A stretch of 64,000 nt of DNA from Tigheibacillus halophilus (GTDB lineage: Bacteria; Bacillota; Bacilli; Bacillales; Amphibacillaceae). Positions 8,103-16,174 of the stretch are shown one piece after another. The notes below the pieces were generated by a model, which saw only the letters and a list, made by a program, of their open reading frames with translations, searched no databases and had not been told where the DNA came from. Position 1 is the stretch's first letter. The number at the start of each line of letters is the position of its first letter. The DNA is taken from contig NZ_JBHUIZ010000012.1 of assembly GCF_042683165.1 (NCBI RefSeq), positions 62,001 to 126,000 on the forward strand, read 5' to 3'. The position numbers and the translations under genes were made by a program.

Positions 8103-8705
8103 ATGGCTAAGTCAGAAAATATAAAATGGCATCATTCCAAGGTAACAAAGGAACAGCGGAGAATTTTGAATCAGCATAAGAGTGCGGTGGTCTGGTTTAC
8201 CGGTTTGTCCGGTTCCGGCAAATCGACTATTTCGGTTGAACTGGAAAAAGAACTGTACAATAGGGGAGTTCGGACATTTCGTTTGGATGGGGATAATATC
8301 CGCTACGGTCTGAATAAAAATCTTGGTTTCAGTCCTGCAGATCGAAAAGAAAACATCCGGCGCATCGGGGAGGTATCCAAGCTAATGGTTGAAGCCGGAT
8401 TGTTTACCTTGTCCGCATTCATTTCACCATACCGTGAAGATCGAGACGAAATACGCGAACTGCTTGATGAAGATGAATTTATTGAAGTGTTTGTCAACGC
8501 CAGTCTAGAAACATGCGAATCTCGTGATCCTAAAGGCCTTTATAAAAAAGTGCGCGCGGGAGAGATGAAAGGTTTTACCGGAATTGATGCACCATATGAA
8601 GCACCAGTGGCACCGGAGATTACGGTGAATACGGATATACAGAGCATTGAAGCATCCGTTCAAACGATTCTATCCTATTTGATAACGAAAGGGTACCTGA
8701 AATAA
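8103..8705 (+). CDS. cysC: Adenylylsulfate (APS) kinase
   Basis: It phosphorylates APS at the 3' position to give PAPS, the universal sulfate donor. The 200-residue protein is standard length, with P-loop GLSGSGKST (~34-42), LDGDNIRYGLNKNLGFS, the DRKENIRR motif and AFISPYREDR, followed by GEMKGFTGIDAPYE. ATG 8103 follows AGGAGG by seven bases and lies 12 bases after the permease. Its stop overlaps the start of cysQ (TAATG), so the two are translationally coupled. The product would feed the sulfotransferase at 12155-12901. Confidence 0.95.
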   Translation: MAKSENIKWHHSKVTKEQRRILNQHKSAVVWFTGLSGSGKSTISVELEKELYNRGVRTFRLDGDNIRYGLNKNLGFSPADRKENIRRIGEVSKLMVEAGLFTLSAFISPYREDRDEIRELLDEDEFIEVFVNASLETCESRDPKGLYKKVRAGEMKGFTGIDAPYEAPVAPEITVNTDIQSIEASVQTILSYLITKGYLK

Positions 8706-9508
8706 TGATGGATGTGAGCTTTAAAGTGATGTTGGATATAGTAACAGACGCCGGTCGGGAAATTTTAGATGTTTATGATCAGGATTTTTTGGTTGAAACG
8801 AAAGCGGACGACTCCCCTCTGACAGAAGCTGACCGGCGTTCCCAGCAGATGATTGTCAAAGGACTTCGTGAGGCGTATAGCAAGGTCCCGATTTTAAGTG
8901 AGGAAGGTGAAGAGATTCCGTATGTTAAGCGCAAGAATTGGTCGATGTTTTTCTTGGTAGACCCGCTGGACGGCACGAAAGAGTTCATCAGACGAAATGG
9001 CGAGTTTACAGTGAACATTGCCTTGATTGAAGCAGGTTATCCCGTAATGGGTGTCATTTATGCTCCGGTGCTGGATACATTTTACTTCGGAAAGCCGGGG
9101 CTGGGATCATTTAAATTAGAAGAAGCCTCACGTGCGGCTGTAGCTGATGATCAAGCATTGATTAGGCAAAGCACACGGCTGCCAGTCGTTGGCTCGGATG
9201 ACATCATTCATGTAGTCACGAGCCGCTCGCATATGTCAAAAGAAACGGAAGCATTCATTGGTGAGCTGCGAAGGGACTATGAAGTTGATGTGATATCAGC
9301 CGGAAGTTCTTTGAAATTCTGTCTTGTGGCTGAGGGTGTAGCTGGCTACTATCCGCGATATGCCCCCACGATGGAATGGGATACTGCAGCAGGACAGGCG
9401 ATTGTTGAAGCTGCCGGCGGAACTATGCTGCGGTATGAGGATCATGAGCGATTTTATTATAACCGGGAGAATTTGAAGAATGGCTGGTTTTTGGTGAAGC
9501 GTCTTTAG
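8705..9508 (+). CDS. cysQ: 3'(2'),5'-bisphosphate nucleotidase
   Basis: It removes the 3' phosphate of PAP, the inhibitory by-product left after sulfotransfer, giving AMP; it belongs to the magnesium-dependent, lithium-sensitive phosphatase superfamily. The 267-residue protein shows the metal-binding residues LSEEGEE, DPLDGTKEF and WDTAAGQAIVEAAGG in order. ATG 8705 overlaps the cysC stop; the next ATG at 8708 is an equal candidate. As the last gene of the operon it completes a synthesis-and-recycling set for PAPS-dependent sulfation. Confidence 0.93.
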   Translation: MMDVSFKVMLDIVTDAGREILDVYDQDFLVETKADDSPLTEADRRSQQMIVKGLREAYSKVPILSEEGEEIPYVKRKNWSMFFLVDPLDGTKEFIRRNGEFTVNIALIEAGYPVMGVIYAPVLDTFYFGKPGLGSFKLEEASRAAVADDQALIRQSTRLPVVGSDDIIHVVTSRSHMSKETEAFIGELRRDYEVDVISAGSSLKFCLVAEGVAGYYPRYAPTMEWDTAAGQAIVEAAGGTMLRYEDHERFYYNRENLKNGWFLVKRL

Positions 9509-9846
9509 ATTTTATGTTAGCATTTTTCCACATTATTCTTTCCATATCCTTCATCATTTGCGTGTCTGACCATCTCGGTATCAGACGATGCTGCTTGGAC
9601 TTACAGCAGCAGCCCCTTTTGCCTTCACTTAAACGTATATCATGTACAGTCTACTATTTTTTTCATAAATTGAAGTATAACCTATTAGAAAAATGATGTC
9701 GGTTATCAAATAGGGTCTGAACGGACAGATTCGAGAACCTAATTGAGAAGCATTCCTGTCATCCAAATCATCAGCTGCGCTTAAGATGTATCTACTTTCT
9801 GATGATATAAACAATAGGCTTTATTACTGGAGGGAGTTGTTTAAAT
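9509..9846. other. Intergenic region between cysQ and the capE-like gene
   Basis: No gene is supported. A small hairpin without a T run (GTCTGA/TCAGAC, ~9561-9584) follows cysQ. The ribosome site GGAGGGAG (9829-9836) precedes the next gene. I could not call a promoter, so read-through from the PAPS operon is possible. Confidence 0.5.
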
Positions 9847-10839
9847 GTGTTTAAAAATACGATAATATTGATTACCGGAGGGACAGGTTCCTGGGGATAT
9901 GAACTCGTTAAAAAACTACTGCTATTTCAACCAAAGGAAATAAGGATTTTTTCACGGAATGAATTTGCTCAGGTGAAAATGAAACGAATATTCTCTGATC
10001 ATACTAATTTAAACTTTGTAATTGGTGATGTAAGGGATTTTGAAGCGGTGAACGAAGCGGCAAAAAATGTGGATTATATATTCCATCTTTCGGCACTCAA
10101 GCATGTACCAATCTGTGAGGATCAGCCTTCAGAGGCGTTAAAAACCAATGTACATGGAACGGAGAATATTATCAAAGCAAGTTTAAGTCAAAAGGTTAAA
10201 AAGGTCATTGATGTTTCGACAGATAAAGCTGTCGAACCAATCAATTTTTATGGGCTTACAAAAGCAATCGGTGAAAAATTGATTGTTCAGGCCAATCAAT
10301 TAAGCAATCATACACGTTTTGTCTGTATCCGTGGTGGCAATGTTATTGGAACAAATGGCAGCGTGATCCCGTTTTTTAAAGAACAAATTGCCGCCCATCA
10401 TACAGTTCCCCTTACCTCCTCGGAAATGACCCGGTTCTTCCTGACAGTTTCTCAAGCCATTGATCTACTAATACACGCATCGGAACAAGCAATCGGCGGG
10501 GAAACGTTTGTCATGAAAATGAAAGCTTGCCGGATTGTTGATCTAATTGGCGTTATGGAAAAACATTTTGCGACAAGAGATATTGTCATCAATGAGGTTG
10601 GCATACGTCCAGGCGAGAAACTTCACGAGGTGTTGGTATCCAATGCTGAATCCAGAAATACGTATAAATATGATGACAATTATTATGTCATTTTACCTGA
10701 TAATGCTTCAGAGAACGTAAAAAAACAGTATGAGAAGTTACCAAGGGTCTCCTTTAACCGTTATCAATCGAATGATGAATTAATGTCATCTGTTGAGATA
10801 GAACAGATTCTTAAGAAAGGAAATATTATCCCATCATAA
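9847..10839 (+). CDS. CapE-like UDP-GlcNAc 4,6-dehydratase/5-epimerase
   Basis: This extended SDR of 330 residues belongs to the polysaccharide-biosynthesis CapE/FnlA/WbjB group. These enzymes convert UDP-GlcNAc to a UDP-4-keto-6-deoxy-L-hexose, the first step to L-FucNAc-type sugars. Seen are TGGTGSWG (10-17) for NAD(P), STDKAVEPINFYGLTK with Y135 and K139, HLSALKHVPICE, and the C-terminal RPGEKLHE. Start GTG 9847 has GGAGGGAG upstream; an overlapping ATG at 9845 reads only six codons. CapF, the next enzyme, is encoded on the opposite strand at 12898-14040, while CapG (2-epimerase) is not in the window. The direct product is therefore probably UDP-6-deoxy-talosamine derived, unless capG is elsewhere. 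Confidence 0.88.
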   Translation: MFKNTIILITGGTGSWGYELVKKLLLFQPKEIRIFSRNEFAQVKMKRIFSDHTNLNFVIGDVRDFEAVNEAAKNVDYIFHLSALKHVPICEDQPSEALKTNVHGTENIIKASLSQKVKKVIDVSTDKAVEPINFYGLTKAIGEKLIVQANQLSNHTRFVCIRGGNVIGTNGSVIPFFKEQIAAHHTVPLTSSEMTRFFLTVSQAIDLLIHASEQAIGGETFVMKMKACRIVDLIGVMEKHFATRDIVINEVGIRPGEKLHEVLVSNAESRNTYKYDDNYYVILPDNASENVKKQYEKLPRVSFNRYQSNDELMSSVEIEQILKKGNIIPS

Positions 10840-10885
10840 ATATTATTTTAGCACAGTAGATAAGGCTGAGACATAGCTGGCCAAA

Positions 10886-10936
10886 AGTGAAAAAAGTTGC
10901 GACCATCGAAAACCGATGGTCGCAACTTTTTTCACT
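10886..10936. terminator. Very stable convergent terminator hairpin
   Basis: A near-perfect stem (GTGAAAAAAGTTGCGACCATCG with its complement) around a short A-rich loop separates the capE-like gene from the convergent CgeB-like gene. A/T tracts inside the stem ends allow termination in both directions. It follows AGGCTGAGACATAGCTGG, a motif often seen beside insertion-sequence remnants in Firmicutes. Confidence 0.8.
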
Positions 10937-11040
10937 GAAACTATATTTGTCATTTTTTTGTTTGAGAGCTGTGTATGGCTATATATACTTTTTCAAGTTT
11001 ACTGCCATTAACCAGAATTTTCATTCGTTTTACTGCCTCC

Positions 11041-11115
11041 TAAGTGTGGTATCCACCAAAATGGTGGGGATATCACGCTTATTGTTTTAATCTACTAGGT
11101 TTTGACCAAGCTGCA
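11041..11115. repeat. Hairpin repeat, copy B
   Basis: Imperfect hairpin TAAGTGTGGTATCC...GGATATCACGCTTA, then TTGTTTT and CTAGGTTTTGACCAAGCTGC. Hairpin and tail both match copy A at 3988-4060 in the same orientation, with scattered changes. The stem partly compensates (CCA/TGG here, GCC/GGC there), suggesting the fold is kept. Confidence 0.75.
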
Positions 11116-11166
11116 TTTAAGTTATTCTTGGCTTGTGCCGACCTTTTGCACTCCGTTATATCTGTT

Positions 11167-12093
11167 TTATAAATAACTTTTTATCTGCTGGACTAATTGT
11201 CTGGCCCGATGCGCGGTTGTATGATGCGTATGAATGAAGTGATATCCTTCTTCAGTAATCTTTTCTCGCTCGGCCGTATTTTTTAAATAGTAATTTGCCT
11301 TTTCTGGAAAATTTTCTTCATTTATATCTACAAAATGCTTGCCTGGTATGAAGCCAATTTCTTTAAGTTCCGGTAACGCAGGAGCCATCAGTAGTGTGTG
11401 ACATGCTGGCACTTCAAAATATTTAAATGTCACAACTTGCCGAACAGAACCGCATGCGAAAAATAGTTTGGCCTGATTAATAGTTTTGGCATAATTTTCA
11501 CCAATTAATGTTTTTTCCGCCTGTTCCGTTGTGAAATTCCTCCATCCTGGGTGAGGGCGATTGAAAAATCTAGGGTCATTCGTATAATACTGTAAGATTT
11601 TTTCTCTTAATGGATAGATGTGCGGAAGGGAAACTTCTCCCAGCATCATGAAATCGATCGTTTTTTCACTACCATAATCTCTAAAGATTGAAGTGTTGGC
11701 GAATTGAGGAAGCAAGTTTACCTGATCATGCCTTTGCTGAGGATAATAATGGTAAAAATTATGGCGGCATATGACAAAAAATGTGTTGATATGATTTTTC
11801 GTGATGTACCTTCGTCGTTGCTCGACAAGCCGGTGTGCATCGTTAACGATCAGTCCTACGGGTATACGGATCTCGGATAACCCTGTAACTACAGGAGTAA
11901 ATGTTTTACCTACGTCATTCAGGATTAAAATATAATCTGGTTTTTCAGGGATTTTTCGTAGTATTTTGTTTATGTTTCCGGATTTTCGATAGACGATTAG
12001 TTTCGTCAAGCTTGCTAATTCGCTTTCTAAATAGTAATAATTATTATTTGTAAAACGAGAAGTATCTGCAGCTATTAGTAATAACGTTAGCAT
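11167..12093 (-). CDS. CgeB-like glycosyltransferase
   Basis: A 308-residue protein without signal peptide or membrane segments. The N-terminal half is Rossmann-like (KPDYILILND, GLIVNDAHRL). The C-terminal part matches the glycosyltransferase group found in spore-maturation CgeB proteins (SVRQVVTFKYFEVPACHTLLMAPALPELKEIGFIPGKHFV; cut here into motifs VTFKYFEVPAC and LLMAPALPELKEIGF). CgeB acts in decorating the outer spore surface of B. subtilis, with unknown sugar. ATG 12093 follows AGGGGG. It lies downstream of the sulfotransferase gene, separated by a terminator-like hairpin (12119-12138), so it may be partly uncoupled from capF. Sugar donor and acceptor cannot be told from sequence. Confidence 0.75.
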   Translation of the reverse strand: MLTLLLIAADTSRFTNNNYYYLESELASLTKLIVYRKSGNINKILRKIPEKPDYILILNDVGKTFTPVVTGLSEIRIPVGLIVNDAHRLVEQRRRYITKNHINTFFVICRHNFYHYYPQQRHDQVNLLPQFANTSIFRDYGSEKTIDFMMLGEVSLPHIYPLREKILQYYTNDPRFFNRPHPGWRNFTTEQAEKTLIGENYAKTINQAKLFFACGSVRQVVTFKYFEVPACHTLLMAPALPELKEIGFIPGKHFVDINEENFPEKANYYLKNTAEREKITEEGYHFIHTHHTTAHRARQLVQQIKSYL

Positions 12094-12105
12094 TGGTTAT
12101 GAGCC

Positions 12106-12138
12106 CCCTAAATAAAAATGCCTTCCATGAATAGAAGG
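12106..12138 (-). terminator. Terminator or attenuator between sulfotransferase and CgeB-like genes
   Basis: On the reverse strand GCCTTC/GAAGGC with an eight-base loop is followed by ATTTTTATTT. It sits in the short gap between two same-direction genes, so it would reduce or separate expression of the CgeB-like gene. Confidence 0.6.
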
Positions 12139-12154
12139 CTTAAGAATGAATGCT

Positions 12155-12901
12155 TTAGTTGTATCCTAACCTTGTTAGCGTTCTATGAAATGCTTGATTC
12201 ATTTGCTCTTCCTGTACTTTACTTAAAACCGATTTCCACTTATTTGCTTTTCCTTCTCTTACAAAAGGCATGTTTTTATTTACAAACTGTGTATCGCCGT
12301 TTAAATGGATTTGCTGCCTCTGTTCCAATTGCTTCATATTATCAAAAGAGGACCACTCCACTGCTTCGTTGATTTCTTGTTCCGATCTGTCTAAGTTCAA
12401 AAAACGTATAATCCTTTTTGCTTCTTTAACAGTATTTTGAAGAAGGTCCTCGTATTTTATAAGCAGAAAACCATTTTTAACTTTTTCTTGGTTATCAAGC
12501 CAGCTATCTATATCCGCGCTCCACAATCCTTGCCCCACCTTTCCTTCTGTAAATGCTTGGAAAAATGTGTCAAAGTCACGATTATCATTATAATACTTCT
12601 TAAAATGATAATAGTAGGAAATAACGACATCCCTCGGATCCCTTACCAAATATATTACTTTTGGATAGGTGGGATTGAAGCTCGCATGACTCCAGACGAG
12701 ATGTGGGGAAGGTAAGTTCTCGATTGGTTCCTTTGAGGCATTTTGAATCATTTCACCTTTCGTGGCCCAATCTATTTTTTTTCGGTATAATAACACGGCA
12801 ACGAGAAATAATAGGAAATTGTTTCCCGATTTTGGATAGGCTACAAGACAAATATCGTCCTCTTTAATTTTGTATGTCTTGTCTGTCGACACAGTTATCA
12901 T
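12155..12901 (-). CDS. PAPS-dependent sulfotransferase (cytosolic Sulfotransfer_1 type)
   Basis: It is expected to move a sulfo group from PAPS to a hydroxyl or amine of a small molecule or sugar, releasing PAP. The 248-residue protein has all hallmark elements: YPKSGNN (22-28) for the 5'-phosphosulfate, the catalytic-position H72 in WSHASF, YLVRDPRDVVISYYY with R87 and S95 for the 3'-phosphate, and FVREGKANKWK (213-223), matching the RKGxxGDWK motif. There is no signal peptide or transmembrane anchor, so sulfation should occur in the cytosol. Its start overlaps the capF stop by four bases (ATGA), giving translational coupling. Sulfotransferases of this type are unusual in Bacillaceae; with sat, cysC and cysQ 3-8 kb away, a dedicated sulfation pathway is likely. 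Confidence 0.9.
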   Translation of the reverse strand: MITVSTDKTYKIKEDDICLVAYPKSGNNFLLFLVAVLLYRKKIDWATKGEMIQNASKEPIENLPSPHLVWSHASFNPTYPKVIYLVRDPRDVVISYYYHFKKYYNDNRDFDTFFQAFTEGKVGQGLWSADIDSWLDNQEKVKNGFLLIKYEDLLQNTVKEAKRIIRFLNLDRSEQEINEAVEWSSFDNMKQLEQRQQIHLNGDTQFVNKNMPFVREGKANKWKSVLSKVQEEQMNQAFHRTLTRLGYN

Positions 12902-14040
12902 CCTTTCTTTTTATCAGCTTCGTCTGGCTGAACCTTCAACGGAATGGTATCAGGATTATTTGGATCAAAAAGTTCATTGGCCCAAAATAGCACAATTATG
13001 TCATCATCTGTTACATTTTCAATGGAATGGGTAAACCCTGGAGGTATATCCACCATCTTGATATTTTGATCGGAGACTGTATAAGTAATCAGTTCATCGG
13101 AATCGACCTTTCTTAATTGAATGTTTGCTGTACCTTTAATCACGCAAAATTTCTCTACTTTTGTATGGTGATAATGGTTGCCTCTTATAATCCCTTCTCG
13201 TGATGTTGACATGAAGATTTGACCGGCCTGATGTGATTTGATTAATTCAATCAACTTTCCTCTTTCGTCTTGATGTGCTGGTAAATCATATGAAAAATTA
13301 TCTTTGTCTAAATAAGATAGGTAGGTCGTATACAAATATTTTGTTAATCGGTCGGACAGGTCAGGTATAATCAGTGATTTTCGCATGTTTTTTATTTCAT
13401 AGAGCTTATCAGCCAGATTTCCAACTGTTGTATTAAATGTCTGGTTAATATGATAATAGCATGTTTTTTTTGTCTTTTTCTGTTTGAGACTATCCACAAA
13501 ATGGTCTACCACATCATCAATATATACAAGTTCAAGGTTTTTGTTCGCATCATGGATTTCTATTTCTTTATCATGAGAGATTTCATAGCAAAAGGTAGCA
13601 ACTACTGAGTTGTAATGTGGTTTGCACCACTTTCCGAAAACACCTGGGAGCCGGTAGATGTGTACATCTGCACCGGTTTCATTACTATAATGCTTCAGCA
13701 CGTCTTCGGCAGCTTTTTTACTTGAACCATAAGCTGAATCAAATGCTGCTTGTGTAGAGGAAGAAAAAACAATTTTTGGTTTTTTTTGCTTCTTTCTTAA
13801 ATAGTTGACGATTTGTTCTGTAAGCCCTCTATTAACTCTCCCGAAAGCTTCATCCTGTTGAGGTCGGTTCACTCCCGCCAGATGATAGATGACGTCCGAT
13901 TCGTCTAATTGTTGATACAGCTGTGACAGGGTATCCCCGTGATGATACTGTTTGACAACAACTTCTTTTTCTCTGTGCAACCTATCAATAAGATTTTTTC
14001 CGATAAATCCACCTGCACCGGTTACTAATACATTTTTCAT
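12898..14040 (-). CDS. CapF-like bifunctional epimerase/reductase-cupin enzyme
   Basis: CapF reduces the 4-keto sugar nucleotide produced by CapE, giving UDP-6-deoxy-L-talose-type N-acetyl sugars. The 380-residue protein has an N-terminal SDR domain (TGAGGFIGKNL at start, YGSSKKAAEDVL with the catalytic Y and K) and a C-terminal cupin (DERGKLIE, GNHYHHTKVEKFCVIKG, PPGFTHSIEN), exactly the CapF arrangement. ATG 14040 begins directly with the nucleotide-binding strand and has AAAGGA upstream; an upstream ATG at 14070 would add ten residues without a ribosome site. It heads the reverse operon capF-sulfotransferase(-cgeB-like). The partner capE-like gene is 2 kb away in the opposite orientation. 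Confidence 0.9.
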   Translation of the reverse strand: MKNVLVTGAGGFIGKNLIDRLHREKEVVVKQYHHGDTLSQLYQQLDESDVIYHLAGVNRPQQDEAFGRVNRGLTEQIVNYLRKKQKKPKIVFSSSTQAAFDSAYGSSKKAAEDVLKHYSNETGADVHIYRLPGVFGKWCKPHYNSVVATFCYEISHDKEIEIHDANKNLELVYIDDVVDHFVDSLKQKKTKKTCYYHINQTFNTTVGNLADKLYEIKNMRKSLIIPDLSDRLTKYLYTTYLSYLDKDNFSYDLPAHQDERGKLIELIKSHQAGQIFMSTSREGIIRGNHYHHTKVEKFCVIKGTANIQLRKVDSDELITYTVSDQNIKMVDIPPGFTHSIENVTDDDIIVLFWANELFDPNNPDTIPLKVQPDEADKKKG

Positions 14041-14818
14041 ATTAATTACCATTCCTTTCGCTGCTCTCAAGGCACAAAAATGAAATGAAAGAAAATATCC
14101 CCCCTAAAAGTTACTATAAAATGGTTGGATGCGCAGATACACTACAGAGCACGGGAAAGTGGTGGCGCAGTTCTTCAATTTACTGCCCGCATATTAAGAT
14201 GTGCTGTTTGCCATTTTCAAGTACAAATAAGTGTGCTAACGAGCACATAAACTAATCCTTGTCTGAATCATTCCAGTTTATTACGTGGCAGACAGCCAAT
14301 GTCTGTTTTATCCACTATAAAATTAGGTAGGGATGTGTTTATGCTAAGGATTTTATCCTATTTGCTGTGGCGCTGGTGGGTACTACAAACCAATCGGGGG
14401 CTGCCAAGTCAAGTATCAAATCAAACAATTTCGACTTTCACTGAAGATTTAACGCAACTTCTGTTCCACTGTTTTAAGCGGGGAGGGGGGAGGCTAAAAA
14501 CGTCACATCCTGTACGTCGGAAACCCCTGCTTCATGAAGTTTCTCGTTAGCCCGTAGTGTAGTTGGACAGTAGTTTAACACTGTTGATGACTTTTCTACA
14601 TATTATGGAGTACTCTAAGTTATGTGCAAAAACAGGGCATAGGTCAAGGCCGTTTATCATACTCTCAAGCGGTAACGCCCCCACTTTAAGGTTTGGAGGT
14701 GAAACCAAAAAAGATAGCGGGGGGGGCAACTGCATGACAAAGGTTTAATTTTGTTCTCGACCTGCAGTGCATGGGTCACAAAGGTGCTACTTTATTGCTG
14801 TAAAGGAGATATGTATTT
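14041..14818. other. Long divergent region between capF and the GT61 gene
   Basis: About 780 bases with no supportable gene. It must hold the promoters of the reverse capF operon and possibly of the forward GT61 gene, but no clear sigma-A, sigma-E or sigma-K promoter stood out. A weak frame begins at ATG 14341 with a GGTAGGGATG site and a Trp-rich start, unrecognised and low confidence. The palindromic element at 14676-14728 lies near its end. Confidence 0.45.
14676..14728. repeat. Palindromic element, left copy flanking GT61
   Basis: CGCCCCC pairs with GGGGGG(C) around an inner GGTTT/AAACC hairpin with loop GGAGGTG. The core TTTGGAGGTGAAACCAAAA recurs, inverted, at 15981-16003. Both copies are potential nested hairpins. 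Confidence 0.75.
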
Positions 14819-15919
14819 ATGGAAGATATATGTATTCATACGAGGGATTGGATTGAAAAAACAACTCCAGCAACAGATGTACCCGATGTATATAAGGAAT
14901 TTTATACAAATGAAACGGTACAATATGCATTGCCAAAAGGAGATCTGCCACAATGGGTCGATTGGGTGTCTCCACCACAATTTGGGGAGAATCATACGTT
15001 TGATGCATCTTATGTAGCAAAGATAGAAAATGGGAGTGTATGGATGTGTGAAAAAGGAGAAGGCATGGTCTATGCATTGACACCTGATAATAGGTGTTTA
15101 CAGGATATGGTCTTTCATTTATATTGGAAATATTTTAAAAATGTTGCAGTAAAAAAAATTCCTTCCGCTCTCACTCATCATGGCACTTTGGGTGTTCTAG
15201 CCTGGGCTGGGCACTCCAATTACTGGCATTGGCTGCACGATACATTGGGACGTTATCATTTACTGCAGCTCAGCGGTTTTAAGATTGATAAATATGTCCT
15301 GCCGCCTTTAACTTTGCCATTTCATCGGGAAACAGTTAAATTGCTTGGAATCCCCGAAGATAAAATCATCCAGCTTACCCCGGGAATGCATCTGAAAGCC
15401 GACGATTTAGTATTGCCATCCGTCCCGTTTAACGCAGGGACATGTGTTAAGTGGACAGTTGAATTTCTCCGAGACTCATTTCTTCCATTGAAATCCCAGA
15501 CAAGCGCAACAGGTTTTGAACGTATCTATGTTAGCCGAAAAGATGCTTCGTGGAGAAAGGTTACCAATGAAACAAATCTCATGAAAATTTTGACCCAAAA
15601 AGGATTTAAACATATTACTTTGAGCTCCTTAACCGTACAGGAGCAGATCGATATTTTTTCTTCAGCCAAAGTTATCATAAGCCCGAATGGTGCAGGACTG
15701 GCAAATATTATATTTTGCCAGCCGGGCACAAAAATTATTCAGTTATTTACGTCTACGTCAGATGAATTCATAAAAATTGGGCAGTATGTAGGTTTGGATT
15801 ATCGTTTTTTTAAATGTAGAGTTGCAAACCCTGCTTCCAAAGCTCATGAAGTCGTTCAAAATCTTGTGGTTGATGGAAAAAAATTATCAAAGGTTTTGGA
15901 GGAGGAGGGAATCCATTAA
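14819..15919 (+). CDS. GT61-family (DUF563) glycosyltransferase
   Basis: A 366-residue protein of the DUF563/GT61 group, which adds pentoses, hexoses or amino sugars to glycans or proteins. Clear motifs are HSNYWHWLHDTLGRYHLL, YVSRKDASWRKVTNE, ISPNGAGLANIIFCQPGT and the ending KVLEEEGIH. No signal peptide or membrane anchor is present, consistent with a cytosolic enzyme like the other members of this locus. ATG 14819 lies ten bases after AGGAG; a nearer ATG at 14811 is out of frame. The gene is flanked by inverted copies of a palindromic element, so it may have entered as a cassette. It is divergent from capF. Confidence 0.88.
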   Translation: MEDICIHTRDWIEKTTPATDVPDVYKEFYTNETVQYALPKGDLPQWVDWVSPPQFGENHTFDASYVAKIENGSVWMCEKGEGMVYALTPDNRCLQDMVFHLYWKYFKNVAVKKIPSALTHHGTLGVLAWAGHSNYWHWLHDTLGRYHLLQLSGFKIDKYVLPPLTLPFHRETVKLLGIPEDKIIQLTPGMHLKADDLVLPSVPFNAGTCVKWTVEFLRDSFLPLKSQTSATGFERIYVSRKDASWRKVTNETNLMKILTQKGFKHITLSSLTVQEQIDIFSSAKVIISPNGAGLANIIFCQPGTKIIQLFTSTSDEFIKIGQYVGLDYRFFKCRVANPASKAHEVVQNLVVDGKKLSKVLEEEGIH

Positions 15920-15970
15920 AAAAGGGGGGACAGTGATAATGTAACAGAATCGGACCTTTGCCATACAGAT

Positions 15971-16017
15971 GACTCCCACTTATTTTGGTTTCACCTCCAA
16001 ATTTGGGAGTGGGAGTC
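15971..16017. repeat. Palindromic element, right copy flanking GT61
   Basis: A 10-bp perfect outer stem (GACTCCCACT/AGTGGGAGTC) encloses TTTTGGTTTCACCTCCAAA, the reverse complement of the core in the left copy. It lies ~50 bases after the GT61 stop and could also act as its terminator. Confidence 0.75.
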
Positions 16018-16174
16018 TTACAGTCTGCTGATAGTGGTAAAAGAATGCCAATATTTTTTGTTTTTAACCTTCAATAATAGGGGTGTGTCTGGTAATGTAT
16101 AAAGGTGAAGCAATCAAATTACATTTGAATTGCAATGCTAGAGAAGGATAAAGAAGCCATTGGGAGGGGTTTTT

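Noticed and set aside
10887..11090. 67-codon frame after the capE-like gene
   Set aside because: It lies over a perfect terminator hairpin and the repeat; no ribosome site.
14299..14550. 83-codon frame in the capF-GT61 gap
   Set aside because: Weak site before an internal ATG at 14341, no similarity recognised; mentioned only as part of the gap.
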